DNA from: Gammaproteobacteria bacterium
GTDB taxonomy: Bacteria > Pseudomonadota > Gammaproteobacteria > Pseudomonadales > Pseudohongiellaceae
DNA length: 64,000 nucleotides
NCBI GenBank assembly: GCA_029253585.1
Contig: JAQWZF010000004.1
Span: forward strand, 1 to 64,000
Direction of reading: 5' to 3'
Position 1 is the first letter of the stretch, and each line of letters opens with the position of its first letter. The notes beneath the pieces were generated by a model. It did no database searches and was not told where the DNA came from. It saw only the letters and a list, made by a program, of their open reading frames with translations. Made by a program: the position numbers and the translations under genes. Shown piece by piece: positions 43,238 through 51,113 of the stretch.

Positions 43238-44266
43238 ATGCCTCAAGAAAAATCAGCCCCGAGGATGATCGGCGAGTCTGCCAGTTTTCTCGAAATGCAG
43301 GAGCATATCTCCCATGTGGCGCCCCTGAACAAGCCAGTATTGTTCGTAGGTGAGCGCGGCACGGGCAAGGAATTAGTTGCGGCGCGTCTGCACTATCTGT
43401 CCCAGCGTTGGGAGCAGACCTTTCTGAAGATTAATTGTGCTGCGATGAGCGAGACCCTGCTGGAGGCCCAACTGTTCGGACACGAGGCAGGCGCCTACAC
43501 CGGGGCGACCAAACAGAGGAAAGGCTTCTTCGAGCGAGCTCATGGCGGAACCCTGTTTTTGGACGAGCTGGCGAACACGGCCATGGCGGTGCAGGAGAAG
43601 ATCCTTCGAGTTATAGAGTATGGAGAATTCGAGCAACTGGGAGGCAACGAGACTCTCACCGTAGATGTAAGAATAGTAGCGGCTACCAATGAGGACTTGC
43701 CAGACCTGGCTAGTCAGGGACGTTTCCGAGAGGATCTATTGGATAGGCTCGCCTTCGATGTCGTCACTCTGCCGCCGCTGCGAGAGCGGGCCGAAGACAT
43801 CCTTATACTTGCCGAGCACTTTGCTGTCGGTATGGTTAAGGAAATTGGGGGTGAATTCTTTGCGGGCTTTTCCGACAAGGTGGAGAAGGCCCTATGCAAA
43901 TATTCCTGGCCGGGGAATATTCGAGAGCTCAAGAACGTGATCGAGCGGGCGGTATATCAGAATGGAGAAGGGCATATTACCCAGCTTGTGTTTAATCCCT
44001 TCGAGTCGCCTTTTCGGCTAAAGGCGAGTGCAAAAACTTTGGCGAGTTATAATTCGGGTTCTGACAAAACCAGTCTCGTCGCTAGCCCCAATCTATCTGC
44101 AACAGATTCATTCGATTTCAAGAATGAGGTACAGCAATTCGAGATCAATCTATTGAATCAGGCGATGGAACAGAATCAGTTCAATCAGAAAAAAGCTGCT
44201 GAGTTTTTGAACTTGAGTTATCACCAGCTGCGCGGTTATCTGCGTAAATACGATCTGCTGAATTAG
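43238..44266 (+). CDS. pspF: Sigma-54-dependent activator PspF
   Basis: 342 residues from the ATG at 43238, giving the same N-terminus as E. coli PspF; the frame extends to 43154. No regulatory domain, as in PspF. The AAA+ domain starts MIGESASFLEMQEHISHVAP and has Walker A VGERGTGKE, the sigma-54 contact loop GAYTGA (Phe replaced by Tyr), Walker B GGTLFLDEL, RFREDLLDRLAFDVVTLPPL and SWPGNIRELKNVIERAV. The C-terminal Fis-type HTH is NQKKAAEFLNLSYHQLRGYL. It activates the psp operon; here it is divergent from pspA. Confidence 0.95.
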   Translation: MPQEKSAPRMIGESASFLEMQEHISHVAPLNKPVLFVGERGTGKELVAARLHYLSQRWEQTFLKINCAAMSETLLEAQLFGHEAGAYTGATKQRKGFFERAHGGTLFLDELANTAMAVQEKILRVIEYGEFEQLGGNETLTVDVRIVAATNEDLPDLASQGRFREDLLDRLAFDVVTLPPLRERAEDILILAEHFAVGMVKEIGGEFFAGFSDKVEKALCKYSWPGNIRELKNVIERAVYQNGEGHITQLVFNPFESPFRLKASAKTLASYNSGSDKTSLVASPNLSATDSFDFKNEVQQFEINLLNQAMEQNQFNQKKAAEFLNLSYHQLRGYLRKYDLLN

Positions 44267-44302
44267 CGCTTCTAACCCCGCTTAGGCAGCTACTATTAAA
44301 AG

Positions 44303-44333
44303 AGCCAGTGTTGATAACAATACTGGCTTTTTT
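44303..44333 (+). terminator. Rho-independent terminator after pspF
   Basis: AGCCAGTGTTG (44303-44313) pairs with CAATACTGGCT (44318-44328), one G-T pair, four-base loop, followed by TTTTTT. It is 37 bases past the pspF stop. Confidence 0.9.
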
Positions 44334-44360
44334 GCACGTTAGGTTTTTGCCTGCAACGTT

Positions 44361-45617
44361 CTAGTCCAGCATCGCCTCATAAACCGCCCGCTGCGATCTT
44401 GTGAGGTCCATAGGCGCGCCTCGAGGGCCGCGGCGCACCTGCGCCATGGACAGCATAAAGAAGTCATTTACCGGATCAACGATAAACACCGTGCTGCCAA
44501 CACCTTGCCAACCGAAGTTGAATGGGCCGCTGTTGTCCGCACCGGGAATAGGCTGTAGATAAAAGCCCAGACCCCAATCGCCGCGCGGTCTGAAGAAGAA
44601 GGCGTCGCGATTTATATCATCGCCTATGAATTTTTGATTCATCGCGTCTCGTGTGTTTTGGCTAATGATGCGGGCACCCTTGTACTCGCCGCCGTTCAGC
44701 AACATAGAGGCGAAGCGCACGTAGTCTTCTGTTGTTGAGTGTAGCCCGCCGCCGCCAGATAACATGGGCTGAACCTCAAGGGGATCCGCCATATCACCAT
44801 GGATAGGGTTCGCGATTCGCTCTGCCTTGGACGCATCAACATAGAATGTTGTTTCATCCATGCCCAGTGGGTCGAAAATTCTTTCCTTTAGCAGTAGATC
44901 CAGTGACTTGCCGGCAGCGACTTCGATTACTGCGCCGAGCACATCGGTAGAGCGCGAGTAATGCCACTTCGTGCCTAGTTCGAAGCGCAGGGGAAGTGCT
45001 GCTAGAGTCTTGGCTAACTCGAGTGCCGTTATGTCGGATCGCACTGAACCTGCATTCAGGTATTGCTCGCCCAGAACGCTCTGCGGATCGAAGGTGCCGT
45101 AGATTAAACCTGACTCATGAGTAAGCAAGTCTTGCACGGTCATCTGATTCTTGGCGGCAGTGATAGCGCCGCTCTCTTCATCGATGACGTTCATGTTCGC
45201 AAATTCAGGAATACATTTTGAGACAGGGCCTTCGATGGCGATCAGGCCGTCTCCAACCATGTTCATCGTTGCCACGCTTACGATGGGTTTTGTCATAGAG
45301 TAGATGCGAAAAATTGTCTGATCGTTCATTTGTGTTGTTTGCTTCGGTCCCTGTGTGCCGACAGTTTCTAAAACGCCGACGCCATCGTTGTTACCTACGA
45401 GGATATTGTTGCCTGAAACAAAGCTGCCATCTACAGCTGCCTGCATCTGCTCGCGTATGCCTAGAATCTCGGATTGGTCGATACCGAATAGGCTGGAGTC
45501 AATCATCTTGATTGAGCTAGCATGGTCATCGCCATGGTGATCGGCAAGTGTCGCCGTGCTAAAGCAGATCGCAGCGCTCAAGCAGAGTAGCTTGCGTGGT
45601 AGATTGATAATCATCAT
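44361..45617 (-). CDS. Beta-lactamase-fold serine hydrolase, exported
   Basis: 418 residues with a signal peptide (LLCLSAAICFSTATLA). The SxxK motif is in RIYSMTKPIVSVA (Ser107, Lys110), and the second-motif tyrosine is in KWHYSRSTDVLG. The C-terminal region FNFGWQGVGSTVFIVDP carries the GWxG-type motif seen in class C-like esterases in place of KTG. These proteins (EstB/LACTB-like) usually act as esterases or peptidases, not as antibiotic-degrading beta-lactamases. Single gene, converging with pspF. Substrate unknown. Confidence 0.88.
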   Translation of the reverse strand: MMIINLPRKLLCLSAAICFSTATLADHHGDDHASSIKMIDSSLFGIDQSEILGIREQMQAAVDGSFVSGNNILVGNNDGVGVLETVGTQGPKQTTQMNDQTIFRIYSMTKPIVSVATMNMVGDGLIAIEGPVSKCIPEFANMNVIDEESGAITAAKNQMTVQDLLTHESGLIYGTFDPQSVLGEQYLNAGSVRSDITALELAKTLAALPLRFELGTKWHYSRSTDVLGAVIEVAAGKSLDLLLKERIFDPLGMDETTFYVDASKAERIANPIHGDMADPLEVQPMLSGGGGLHSTTEDYVRFASMLLNGGEYKGARIISQNTRDAMNQKFIGDDINRDAFFFRPRGDWGLGFYLQPIPGADNSGPFNFGWQGVGSTVFIVDPVNDFFMLSMAQVRRGPRGAPMDLTRSQRAVYEAMLD

Positions 45618-45817
45618 TTCTTTCGTTGCGGGGTCGCCTTCGGATAGCTGGATCCGGCGCTACAGCCACCGAATTCTGGCGTGTTTACTTCATCTGCCTT
45701 CTAGGCGGGTTGATTTTATAGATGCTTCTGTAGAGCGCCAGATTCTATCCGAGCGGCGCAGTGGCAACAACTGCGCGAAAGGGTTAATTGCCCTGATCTG
45801 GCGAGATTGAACGACTT

Positions 45818-46402
45818 CTAGTCGAAGTCGCGTATTAGGGAATTGCGAATCTCATCAGGTATCGAATCAGAGCTGTATAGGTAGTTTTGATGCTCACTAC
45901 GCAGGGTCCACGATGCGCCCTGTTTCGCCGCAGCGATCATCTCGTCTGTAAATTCGAAGCGAAGGAAATGCACCGCTGATGTTTTCTCATCGGTGGAACG
46001 GGGCAGGTCCTCATTGGCGATAGGGTACACCGGATCAAAACCCTCGATCTGGATTGAGATGAGTTCTTCGATGCCAATAAGTTGGCCCAGGCGTATCTTG
46101 CGTTCCGCTTCGTCCGGATATTCCAGCATGAACGTTGCTTTCAAATTCTTTCCATCAGGAATCAGTGGGTTGTACGCCCCAAGTTCTTCGAGGAGTTCCT
46201 CCTCGCCGCTGATCTTCTCGGCGCGGATTAATTCCAGTACTTGATAGCGCATAACCATGTAGTCTTCGAAGTGCAGCATCGTATTCGGCCCAAGGGGCAG
46301 ACGGCGTGTCTTCTTGTGTTCCATCATAGCTTGCCTAATAGCAGGTCGCTGCTCGTTGTAGGTCGCTATACTCATCAGGTCGCTGATACTAATTTTTTTC
46401 AT
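45818..46402 (-). CDS. DUF3501 protein
   Basis: 194 residues from the ATG at 46402; the longer frame reaches into the upstream gene. ISISDLMSIATYNEQRPAIR, LGPNTMLHFEDYMVMRYQVL and ELLEELGAYNPLIPDGKNLK are DUF3501 sequence. Function unknown. The gene is regularly the last of a rubrerythrin / Fe-S protein / DUF3501 operon, as here, which suggests a role in peroxide or iron-sulfur protection. Confidence 0.85.
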   Translation of the reverse strand: MKKISISDLMSIATYNEQRPAIRQAMMEHKKTRRLPLGPNTMLHFEDYMVMRYQVLELIRAEKISGEEELLEELGAYNPLIPDGKNLKATFMLEYPDEAERKIRLGQLIGIEELISIQIEGFDPVYPIANEDLPRSTDEKTSAVHFLRFEFTDEMIAAAKQGASWTLRSEHQNYLYSSDSIPDEIRNSLIRDFD

Positions 46403-46428
46403 TCGTGGTATTCCTGAAAACTGGGTTT

Positions 46429-47772
46429 CTAAATGCCATAAGCGAGGCATAAAAGGTCTAGGGGATGGATAGATTTTTGATCGGTATCCAGATTGTTTTC
46501 GATATGTTTTCCAGCGATTGGACAGTCGCTGCCGTAGTAGTCGGGTTTCTGCTCACGAACCTGTTTGACTATAGGGCGCGCTATCTTATTCGCGAATTCA
46601 AAGGTCTCTGACTTAACGCCGTAGGTGCCATCGTGACCAGAGCAGCGCTCTATATTCTTGACTGCCGTCTCCTCGATGAGTTCGAGTATTAGCTTTGTCT
46701 TGGGCCCGATATTTTGGACCCGCTGATGACAGGCTACGTGATAGCTCACATTCCCTAAGGAGTTCTTGAAATCCAGGCTTAGCTTTCCTTTCTTGTGCAT
46801 TTTGTGCAGGTATTCGAAGGGGTCATAGAATGCCTTTGCGACCGCTTGGACTTGCTCATCTGCCGGAAACATCAGGGGCAGTTCTTGTTTGAACATGAGT
46901 ACGCAGGAGGGTACGGCGGCTACGATAACATTGCCGGCCTTAACCATCTCGTAGAGTACTGGAATATTCTTTTCCTTTAAGTGCGTTACAGTTTTTAGAT
47001 CGCCGAGTTCGAGTTTCGGCATGCCGCAGCAGTGCTCTCTTGCGGCTAGATTCACAGTGACGTTGTTATGTTCGAGAATCTTTACGACGCTATCTGCAAT
47101 AGACGGCTCGTTATAGTTGCAATAGCAGGTGGTGAACAGAGTAACCTGTGCTCTATCATCATCATCGATCGCCTTGTTTGACTTCGCAGGGTCATAGATG
47201 TGTGCGGCGAGTTGCTTGCGAGCCGGCTTGTTCGTGTACTCAGGTAGTTTAGCCTGCTTATGAATATCCAGAGTTGTATCGAGCATGCCTCGCAGGAAGC
47301 CATTTTTATTCGCGCCGTTAACGAGGGAGTTGATTATCGGCGTAGAGGCCACCTTGCCGATAGTGTCTGTGCTGGTTATGAGGTTGTCGCGAAATTTACT
47401 CTCGCCTTTCTTGAACGTGACTGCCTTCGCCCTAAGCATGAGGTGAGGAAAATCAACATTCCATTCATGGGGAGGCACATAGGGGCACTTGGTGAGATAG
47501 CACAGGTCGCAGAGATAACACTGATCTACTACCTTTTTATAATCGGCCACATCGATGCCGTCTACTTCCAGAGTTTCACTTTCGTCCACAAGGTCGAACA
47601 GAGTTGGAAAGGCATTGCATAGGCTGACACAACGTCTGCAGCCATGGCAGATGTCATAGACGCGCTCTAGCTCTTTGTTTAAATCATCTTCGTCCCAGAA
47701 TGTTGGGTCGTTTTGATTGAGCGGATGCCGGGTAGGTGCGCCCAGACCACCTTCTCTATTTTGGTCAGACAT
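46429..47772 (-). CDS. HdrD/GlpC-like Fe-S oxidoreductase
   Basis: 447 residues, cytoplasmic. Two [4Fe-4S] ferredoxin motifs, CHGCRRCVSLC and CYLCDLCYLTKCP, are followed by two cysteine-rich CCG-type domains, with EHCCGMPKLE and further blocks VACHQRVQNIG, ERCSGHDGTYG and GSDCPIAGKHI. The order is that of heterodisulfide-reductase D-like and GlpC-like subunits, which move electrons between clusters and a partner. Middle gene of rubrerythrin - Fe-S protein - DUF3501. The Fe-S protein probably supplies electrons to the rubrerythrin, which lacks its own rubredoxin domain; this is inference. Confidence 0.88.
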   Translation of the reverse strand: MSDQNREGGLGAPTRHPLNQNDPTFWDEDDLNKELERVYDICHGCRRCVSLCNAFPTLFDLVDESETLEVDGIDVADYKKVVDQCYLCDLCYLTKCPYVPPHEWNVDFPHLMLRAKAVTFKKGESKFRDNLITSTDTIGKVASTPIINSLVNGANKNGFLRGMLDTTLDIHKQAKLPEYTNKPARKQLAAHIYDPAKSNKAIDDDDRAQVTLFTTCYCNYNEPSIADSVVKILEHNNVTVNLAAREHCCGMPKLELGDLKTVTHLKEKNIPVLYEMVKAGNVIVAAVPSCVLMFKQELPLMFPADEQVQAVAKAFYDPFEYLHKMHKKGKLSLDFKNSLGNVSYHVACHQRVQNIGPKTKLILELIEETAVKNIERCSGHDGTYGVKSETFEFANKIARPIVKQVREQKPDYYGSDCPIAGKHIENNLDTDQKSIHPLDLLCLAYGI

Positions 47773-47857
47773 AAGAAATCCTTATGTGCGTAAAATTTGA
47801 AAGATAAAACGAGGTTGCTGAGCTGTGGGGTGACATGGTCTTGCTCATATTGCGGTC

Positions 47858-47898
47858 TTCGATGTTGCTGACACCGAAGCGGTGTCCGCAACATCGAA
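47858..47898 (-). promoter_or_regulatory. Strong intercistronic hairpin in the rubrerythrin operon
   Basis: TTCGATGTTGC pairs with GCAACATCGAA over 11 bases. After one mismatch, GACACC pairs with GGTGTC, leaving a 5-base loop. It lies 13 bases past the rubrerythrin stop on the minus strand, with no T tract. It may stabilise the upstream mRNA or attenuate the downstream genes. Confidence 0.7.
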
Positions 47899-47911
47899 AA
47901 GGAATGCCGAA

Positions 47912-48331
47912 CTAGTCGTCTAATGCATCCAATGCTTTCTGAAAGCGATTGGCGTGTGAACGTTCAGCCTTGGCTAAAGTTTCCATCCAGTCAGCTATCT
48001 CATCGAAGCCTTCATCACGCGCATCTTTTGCCATGCCAGGATACATGTCTGTGTACTCGTGGGTTTCGCCAGCTACTGCTGATTTCAGGTTGTCTTCGGT
48101 GCCACCAATTGGCATGCCCGTAGCCGGGTCGCCAACTTCTTCCAAATACTCAAGATGGCCGTGGGCGTGTCCTGTTTCGCCTTCCGCAGTGGAGCGAAAT
48201 AGAGCGGATACATCGTTGTAACCTTCTACGTCAGCTTTCTGGGCGAAATAGAGGTAGCGACGGTTAGCCTGAGATTCGCCAGCGAACGCTGCTTTTAGAT
48301 TGTCTTCTGTCTTTGAACCTTTCAATGACAT
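47912..48331 (-). CDS. Rubrerythrin, without rubredoxin domain
   Basis: 139 residues forming only the ferritin-like diiron domain. Glu/His ligand motifs are AAFAGESQANRRYLYFAQKA, STAEGETGHAHGHLEYLEEV, AVAGETHEYTDMYPGMAKDA and LAKAERSHANRFQKALD. No C-terminal CxxC rubredoxin part. Rubrerythrins reduce hydrogen peroxide with electrons from a rubredoxin or other donor. Divergent from oxyR and first of the operon with the HdrD-like protein and DUF3501. Confidence 0.95.
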   Translation of the reverse strand: MSLKGSKTEDNLKAAFAGESQANRRYLYFAQKADVEGYNDVSALFRSTAEGETGHAHGHLEYLEEVGDPATGMPIGGTEDNLKSAVAGETHEYTDMYPGMAKDARDEGFDEIADWMETLAKAERSHANRFQKALDALDD

Positions 48332-48431
48332 GTGTTTCTCCTAGTGGTTTACTAATTAGCTAATGCGGATCCCGTATTGTCTCGTCGTTTGCACGAATCA
48401 AACCCAGAATCACTTGACCGGCGATTACCTT

Positions 48432-48499
48432 ACGTCAATTTCATAATCAAATCTAATTGATTTTATTGGGTGCATTGATCGTTTTTATCGATTAGTATT
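48432..48499. promoter_or_regulatory. Probable divergent operator between rubrerythrin and oxyR
   Basis: The AT-rich span contains ATCAAATCTAATTGAT (partly palindromic) and, closer to oxyR, ATCGTTTTTATCGAT. The arrangement suits a LysR-type tetramer site, but it does not clearly match the OxyR consensus with its ATAG/CTAT half sites, so I rate it low. Confidence 0.35.
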
Positions 48500-48505
48500 T
48501 TGTCC

Positions 48506-49435
48506 ATGAATCCTTCGATAAAACAGCTTAAATACCTCTGCGCCGTAGCGGAACACCGTCATTTCAGCAAGGCCGCCGAGGCCTGCCATGTCACTCAATC
48601 CACTCTTAGTGCCGCGATTCAGGAGTTAGAATCCCAGCTAGGCGCCAAGATATTTGAGCGCAACAAGAAGACGGTGCTGATTACCTCCTTGGGTGAGAAG
48701 CTGCTGGCTCAGGCGCGTATAGTTCTGGGTGACGTTGAGGATTTCGTGGGGCTTGCTCGGGCACACGAAGCGCCCCTGTCTGGAGATCTTCGCCTGGGTG
48801 TTATACCGACTATCGGCCCCTTCTTGCTGCCGTCAATTCTTTCCGATCTGCGCAAGACATTTACCAAGCTGAAGCTCTATCTGAAAGAAGAGATGAGCGC
48901 GCAGCTATTACAGCAGTTGCAGCAGGGGCAGCTGGATTTAATTATCCTGGCATTCCCGTTTCCATTGCCGGACATGGAGACGGTAAGCCTATTCAAAGAC
49001 GAGTTCTTGCTCTGTCTGCCCCCGGGTCATGAGCTAGAGAAGGTGCAGCAAGTGAAACAGCATCAGCTGCGTGGGCAGAGCCTGCTGCTTCTCGAAGAAG
49101 GGCACTGTCTGCGTGATCATGCGCTGGAGGCCTGCAAACTGGAAAGCGGCGACACCGACCTGGTCTATCAGGGAACTAGCCTGCATACATTGGTGCAGAT
49201 GGTGGCGAATGGGTTGGGAATGACACTGCTTCCCGCTATGTCGGTTGACGCCGATGTGTTGGGCGAGACACATCTGCAGTTAAAGCATTTCTCCAATGAG
49301 AACGTGTCCAGAGAGATTGGTATGGCCTGGCGCAAGTCTGATCCGCGCCGAGAAGAGTATCTGCTCCTTGCGGAATTCGTTAAAGAGCATATTGGGCCTT
49401 CAGCAAAATCGGCGAAATCGGCTAAGAGTGCTTGA
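48506..49435 (+). CDS. oxyR: Hydrogen-peroxide regulator OxyR
   Basis: 309 residues from the ATG at 48506; a TTG at 48500 is in frame. The LysR HTH is HFSKAAEACHVTQSTLSAAI. The peroxide-sensing cysteines are both present, nine apart, in LLLLEEGHCLRDHALEACKL, as Cys199/Cys208 in E. coli. The C-terminus ends with the odd repeat AKSAKSAKSA. It is divergent from the rubrerythrin operon, which is the likely target, and overlaps the next gene by one base. Confidence 0.93.
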   Translation: MNPSIKQLKYLCAVAEHRHFSKAAEACHVTQSTLSAAIQELESQLGAKIFERNKKTVLITSLGEKLLAQARIVLGDVEDFVGLARAHEAPLSGDLRLGVIPTIGPFLLPSILSDLRKTFTKLKLYLKEEMSAQLLQQLQQGQLDLIILAFPFPLPDMETVSLFKDEFLLCLPPGHELEKVQQVKQHQLRGQSLLLLEEGHCLRDHALEACKLESGDTDLVYQGTSLHTLVQMVANGLGMTLLPAMSVDADVLGETHLQLKHFSNENVSREIGMAWRKSDPRREEYLLLAEFVKEHIGPSAKSAKSAKSA

Positions 49436-50196
49436 TGAGAGTTTTTGCCGTCTCGGATATTCACGTTGACTATGCGGAGAATTTGGATTGGATTCTTAGT
49501 CTCGACGCGCGCGAGTTCTCAGAAGATGTGCTGGTTCTTGCCGGTGATGTGACGGATAAGATGCCGCTGCTTAGGCTGGTTTTCGACTCTCTGGTGGCCT
49601 GCTTTAAATCCGTGTTGTTTGTGCCTGGCAATCATGAGCTGTGGGTGCAGGACGAAGACTTCGATTGCTCCCTAACCAAGTTTGATGCAATAACCGAGCT
49701 GTGCAAATCTTGTGGAGTTCATGCGGACATTTTCGAGATGCCCGATATTAGCTTTGTGCCCCTGTTCTCTTGGTATGATTTCTCATTTGGTGAGCCTGAC
49801 CGTCATCTGCGGCGCGCCTGGCGCGACTTTCGTGCATGTTCCTGGCCCGACCATCTTTCAGAGGCTAGGGATGTTTCGGACTATTTTCTGAATCTAAATC
49901 TCGAGAAGCTGTCCACAAAGAACAAGACTTTGATTAGCTATTCTCATTTTTTACCAAGAATAGATGTTATGCCAGAGAGAATACCCGTTGAGCGCAGGAA
50001 TGTTTACCCGGTGCTAGGCAGTGAGGCCCTGGGCCTGCAGGTCAAGCAACTGAATCCCGCTATTCATGTCTACGGGCATAGTCATGTCAATCAATCTGTT
50101 CTGCTCGATGATGTTTGCTATGTTAACAACGCCTTTGCCTATCCCCGGGAGTCGCGTATCGCGCGTAAGCAGCTTCATTGTATCTATGAGAGTTGA
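49435..50196 (+). CDS. Calcineurin-like metallophosphoesterase
   Basis: 253 residues from the ATG at 49435 overlapping the oxyR stop (TGATG). Metal-site motifs are SDIHVDY (about 8-14), LAGDVTDK, GNHELW, SYSHFLP and HVYGHSHVN. The layout DxH, GDxx, GNHE, H, GHxH is complete, so an active two-metal phosphoesterase is expected. Substrate unknown. Followed after an 11-base-repeat spacer by the phosphopantetheinyl transferase gene. Confidence 0.88.
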   Translation: MRVFAVSDIHVDYAENLDWILSLDAREFSEDVLVLAGDVTDKMPLLRLVFDSLVACFKSVLFVPGNHELWVQDEDFDCSLTKFDAITELCKSCGVHADIFEMPDISFVPLFSWYDFSFGEPDRHLRRAWRDFRACSWPDHLSEARDVSDYFLNLNLEKLSTKNKTLISYSHFLPRIDVMPERIPVERRNVYPVLGSEALGLQVKQLNPAIHVYGHSHVNQSVLLDDVCYVNNAFAYPRESRIARKQLHCIYES

Positions 50197-50205
50197 AGTT
50201 GGGCT

Positions 50206-50293
50206 GCGGAAAGAGTGCGGAGAAAGTGCCGAGAAAGTGCCGAGGGAGTGCTGAGAGAGTACTGAGAGAGTACTGAGAGAGTACTGAGAAAGA
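50206..50293. repeat. Eight tandem 11-base units between two genes
   Basis: Units of the type GCGGAGAAAGT, GCCGAGAAAGT, GCTGAGAGAGT, ACTGAGAGAGT run for 88 bases, drifting from the first to the last copy. The plus strand is purine-rich. Eleven bases is about one helical turn. It fills nearly all of the gap before the phosphopantetheinyl transferase gene. Confidence 0.9.
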
Positions 50294-50324
50294 ACGGTGC
50301 GTTTGAGAATTTGAGGAATGAGTA

Positions 50325-51113
50325 GTGACAGTTATGCAAATTGACAATGCGCAGATTCATCTTTGGCAGCTGGACCAGGTTGATTTCGATCTGCCTTCAC
50401 TGCAGGACGCCTGCCTGTCATGGCTGACCGAGGCTGAGTTGCTGCGCTATCATCGCTTTCACTTCGATCGCCACCGCAAGCAGTTGCTCTTGGGGCGAAT
50501 TCTCATGCGAGCGGCGCTATCGAGCTACGATAACTCGATAAGCCCCGAGGCTTGGGTTTTCACTTACAACGCCTATGGCAAGCCCCAGATAAGCACCGAG
50601 CAGAATTTGAATTCACTGTATTTTAACGTATCTCATTCTGCGCAGAAGGTGGTTCTTGCGGTGTCGCGATGTGCCGAGATAGGTGTGGATATAGAGTTCT
50701 CCGACAAGCAGCGCCGCGTCGAAGCGATCGCTCATCGTTACTTCTCCAGTAGTGAGGTGGCTCAGTTACTCGCACTTCCAGCCGGGGAGCAGCAGAAACG
50801 CTTCTATGAGCTGTGGACGCTCAAGGAGGCTTACATAAAGGCCTGCGGCATGGGGCTGGCGATACCCTTGCAACACTTTGCCTATTCATTTCACAGTGGT
50901 GACAAACTCGCATTGGAGTTCGATGCACAGCGGGTTGATAGTGAGAGTGCCTGGCAACTCTGGCAGCTCGAGGCTGAGTCGGATTATATGCTTGCGTTAG
51001 CCGCAAAAACCGGTGCGCAGTCGGCGCCGAATAAGCTGGTAGGCTGGAAAATGCTGTCTCTGGATTCGATTGTGGAGCATCAGCTGCAGATTATTCGTAG
51101 CAAACAGCCTTAG
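50325..51113 (+). CDS. 4'-phosphopantetheinyl transferase (Sfp type)
   Basis: 262 residues. It transfers phosphopantetheine from CoA to carrier proteins. The magnesium/CoA motifs are EIGVDIEF and FYELWTLKEAYIKACGMGL, preceded by YFNVSHSAQKVVLAVS. The GTG at 50325 has GAGGAA eight bases upstream and is preferred over the ATG at 50334. Sfp-type length, so it may serve polyketide, peptide or fatty-acid carrier proteins. It overlaps the end of the convergent transporter gene by four bases. Confidence 0.92.
   Translation: MTVMQIDNAQIHLWQLDQVDFDLPSLQDACLSWLTEAELLRYHRFHFDRHRKQLLLGRILMRAALSSYDNSISPEAWVFTYNAYGKPQISTEQNLNSLYFNVSHSAQKVVLAVSRCAEIGVDIEFSDKQRRVEAIAHRYFSSSEVAQLLALPAGEQQKRFYELWTLKEAYIKACGMGLAIPLQHFAYSFHSGDKLALEFDAQRVDSESAWQLWQLEAESDYMLALAAKTGAQSAPNKLVGWKMLSLDSIVEHQLQIIRSKQP

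Noticed and set aside
43490..43510. Loss of the GAFTGA loop in PspF
   Set aside because: The loop reads GAYTGA; Tyr for Phe is a tolerated change, and the rest of the AAA+ domain is intact.
50206..50293. CRISPR array
   Set aside because: The 11-base units are directly adjacent with no spacers, and no cas gene is present.
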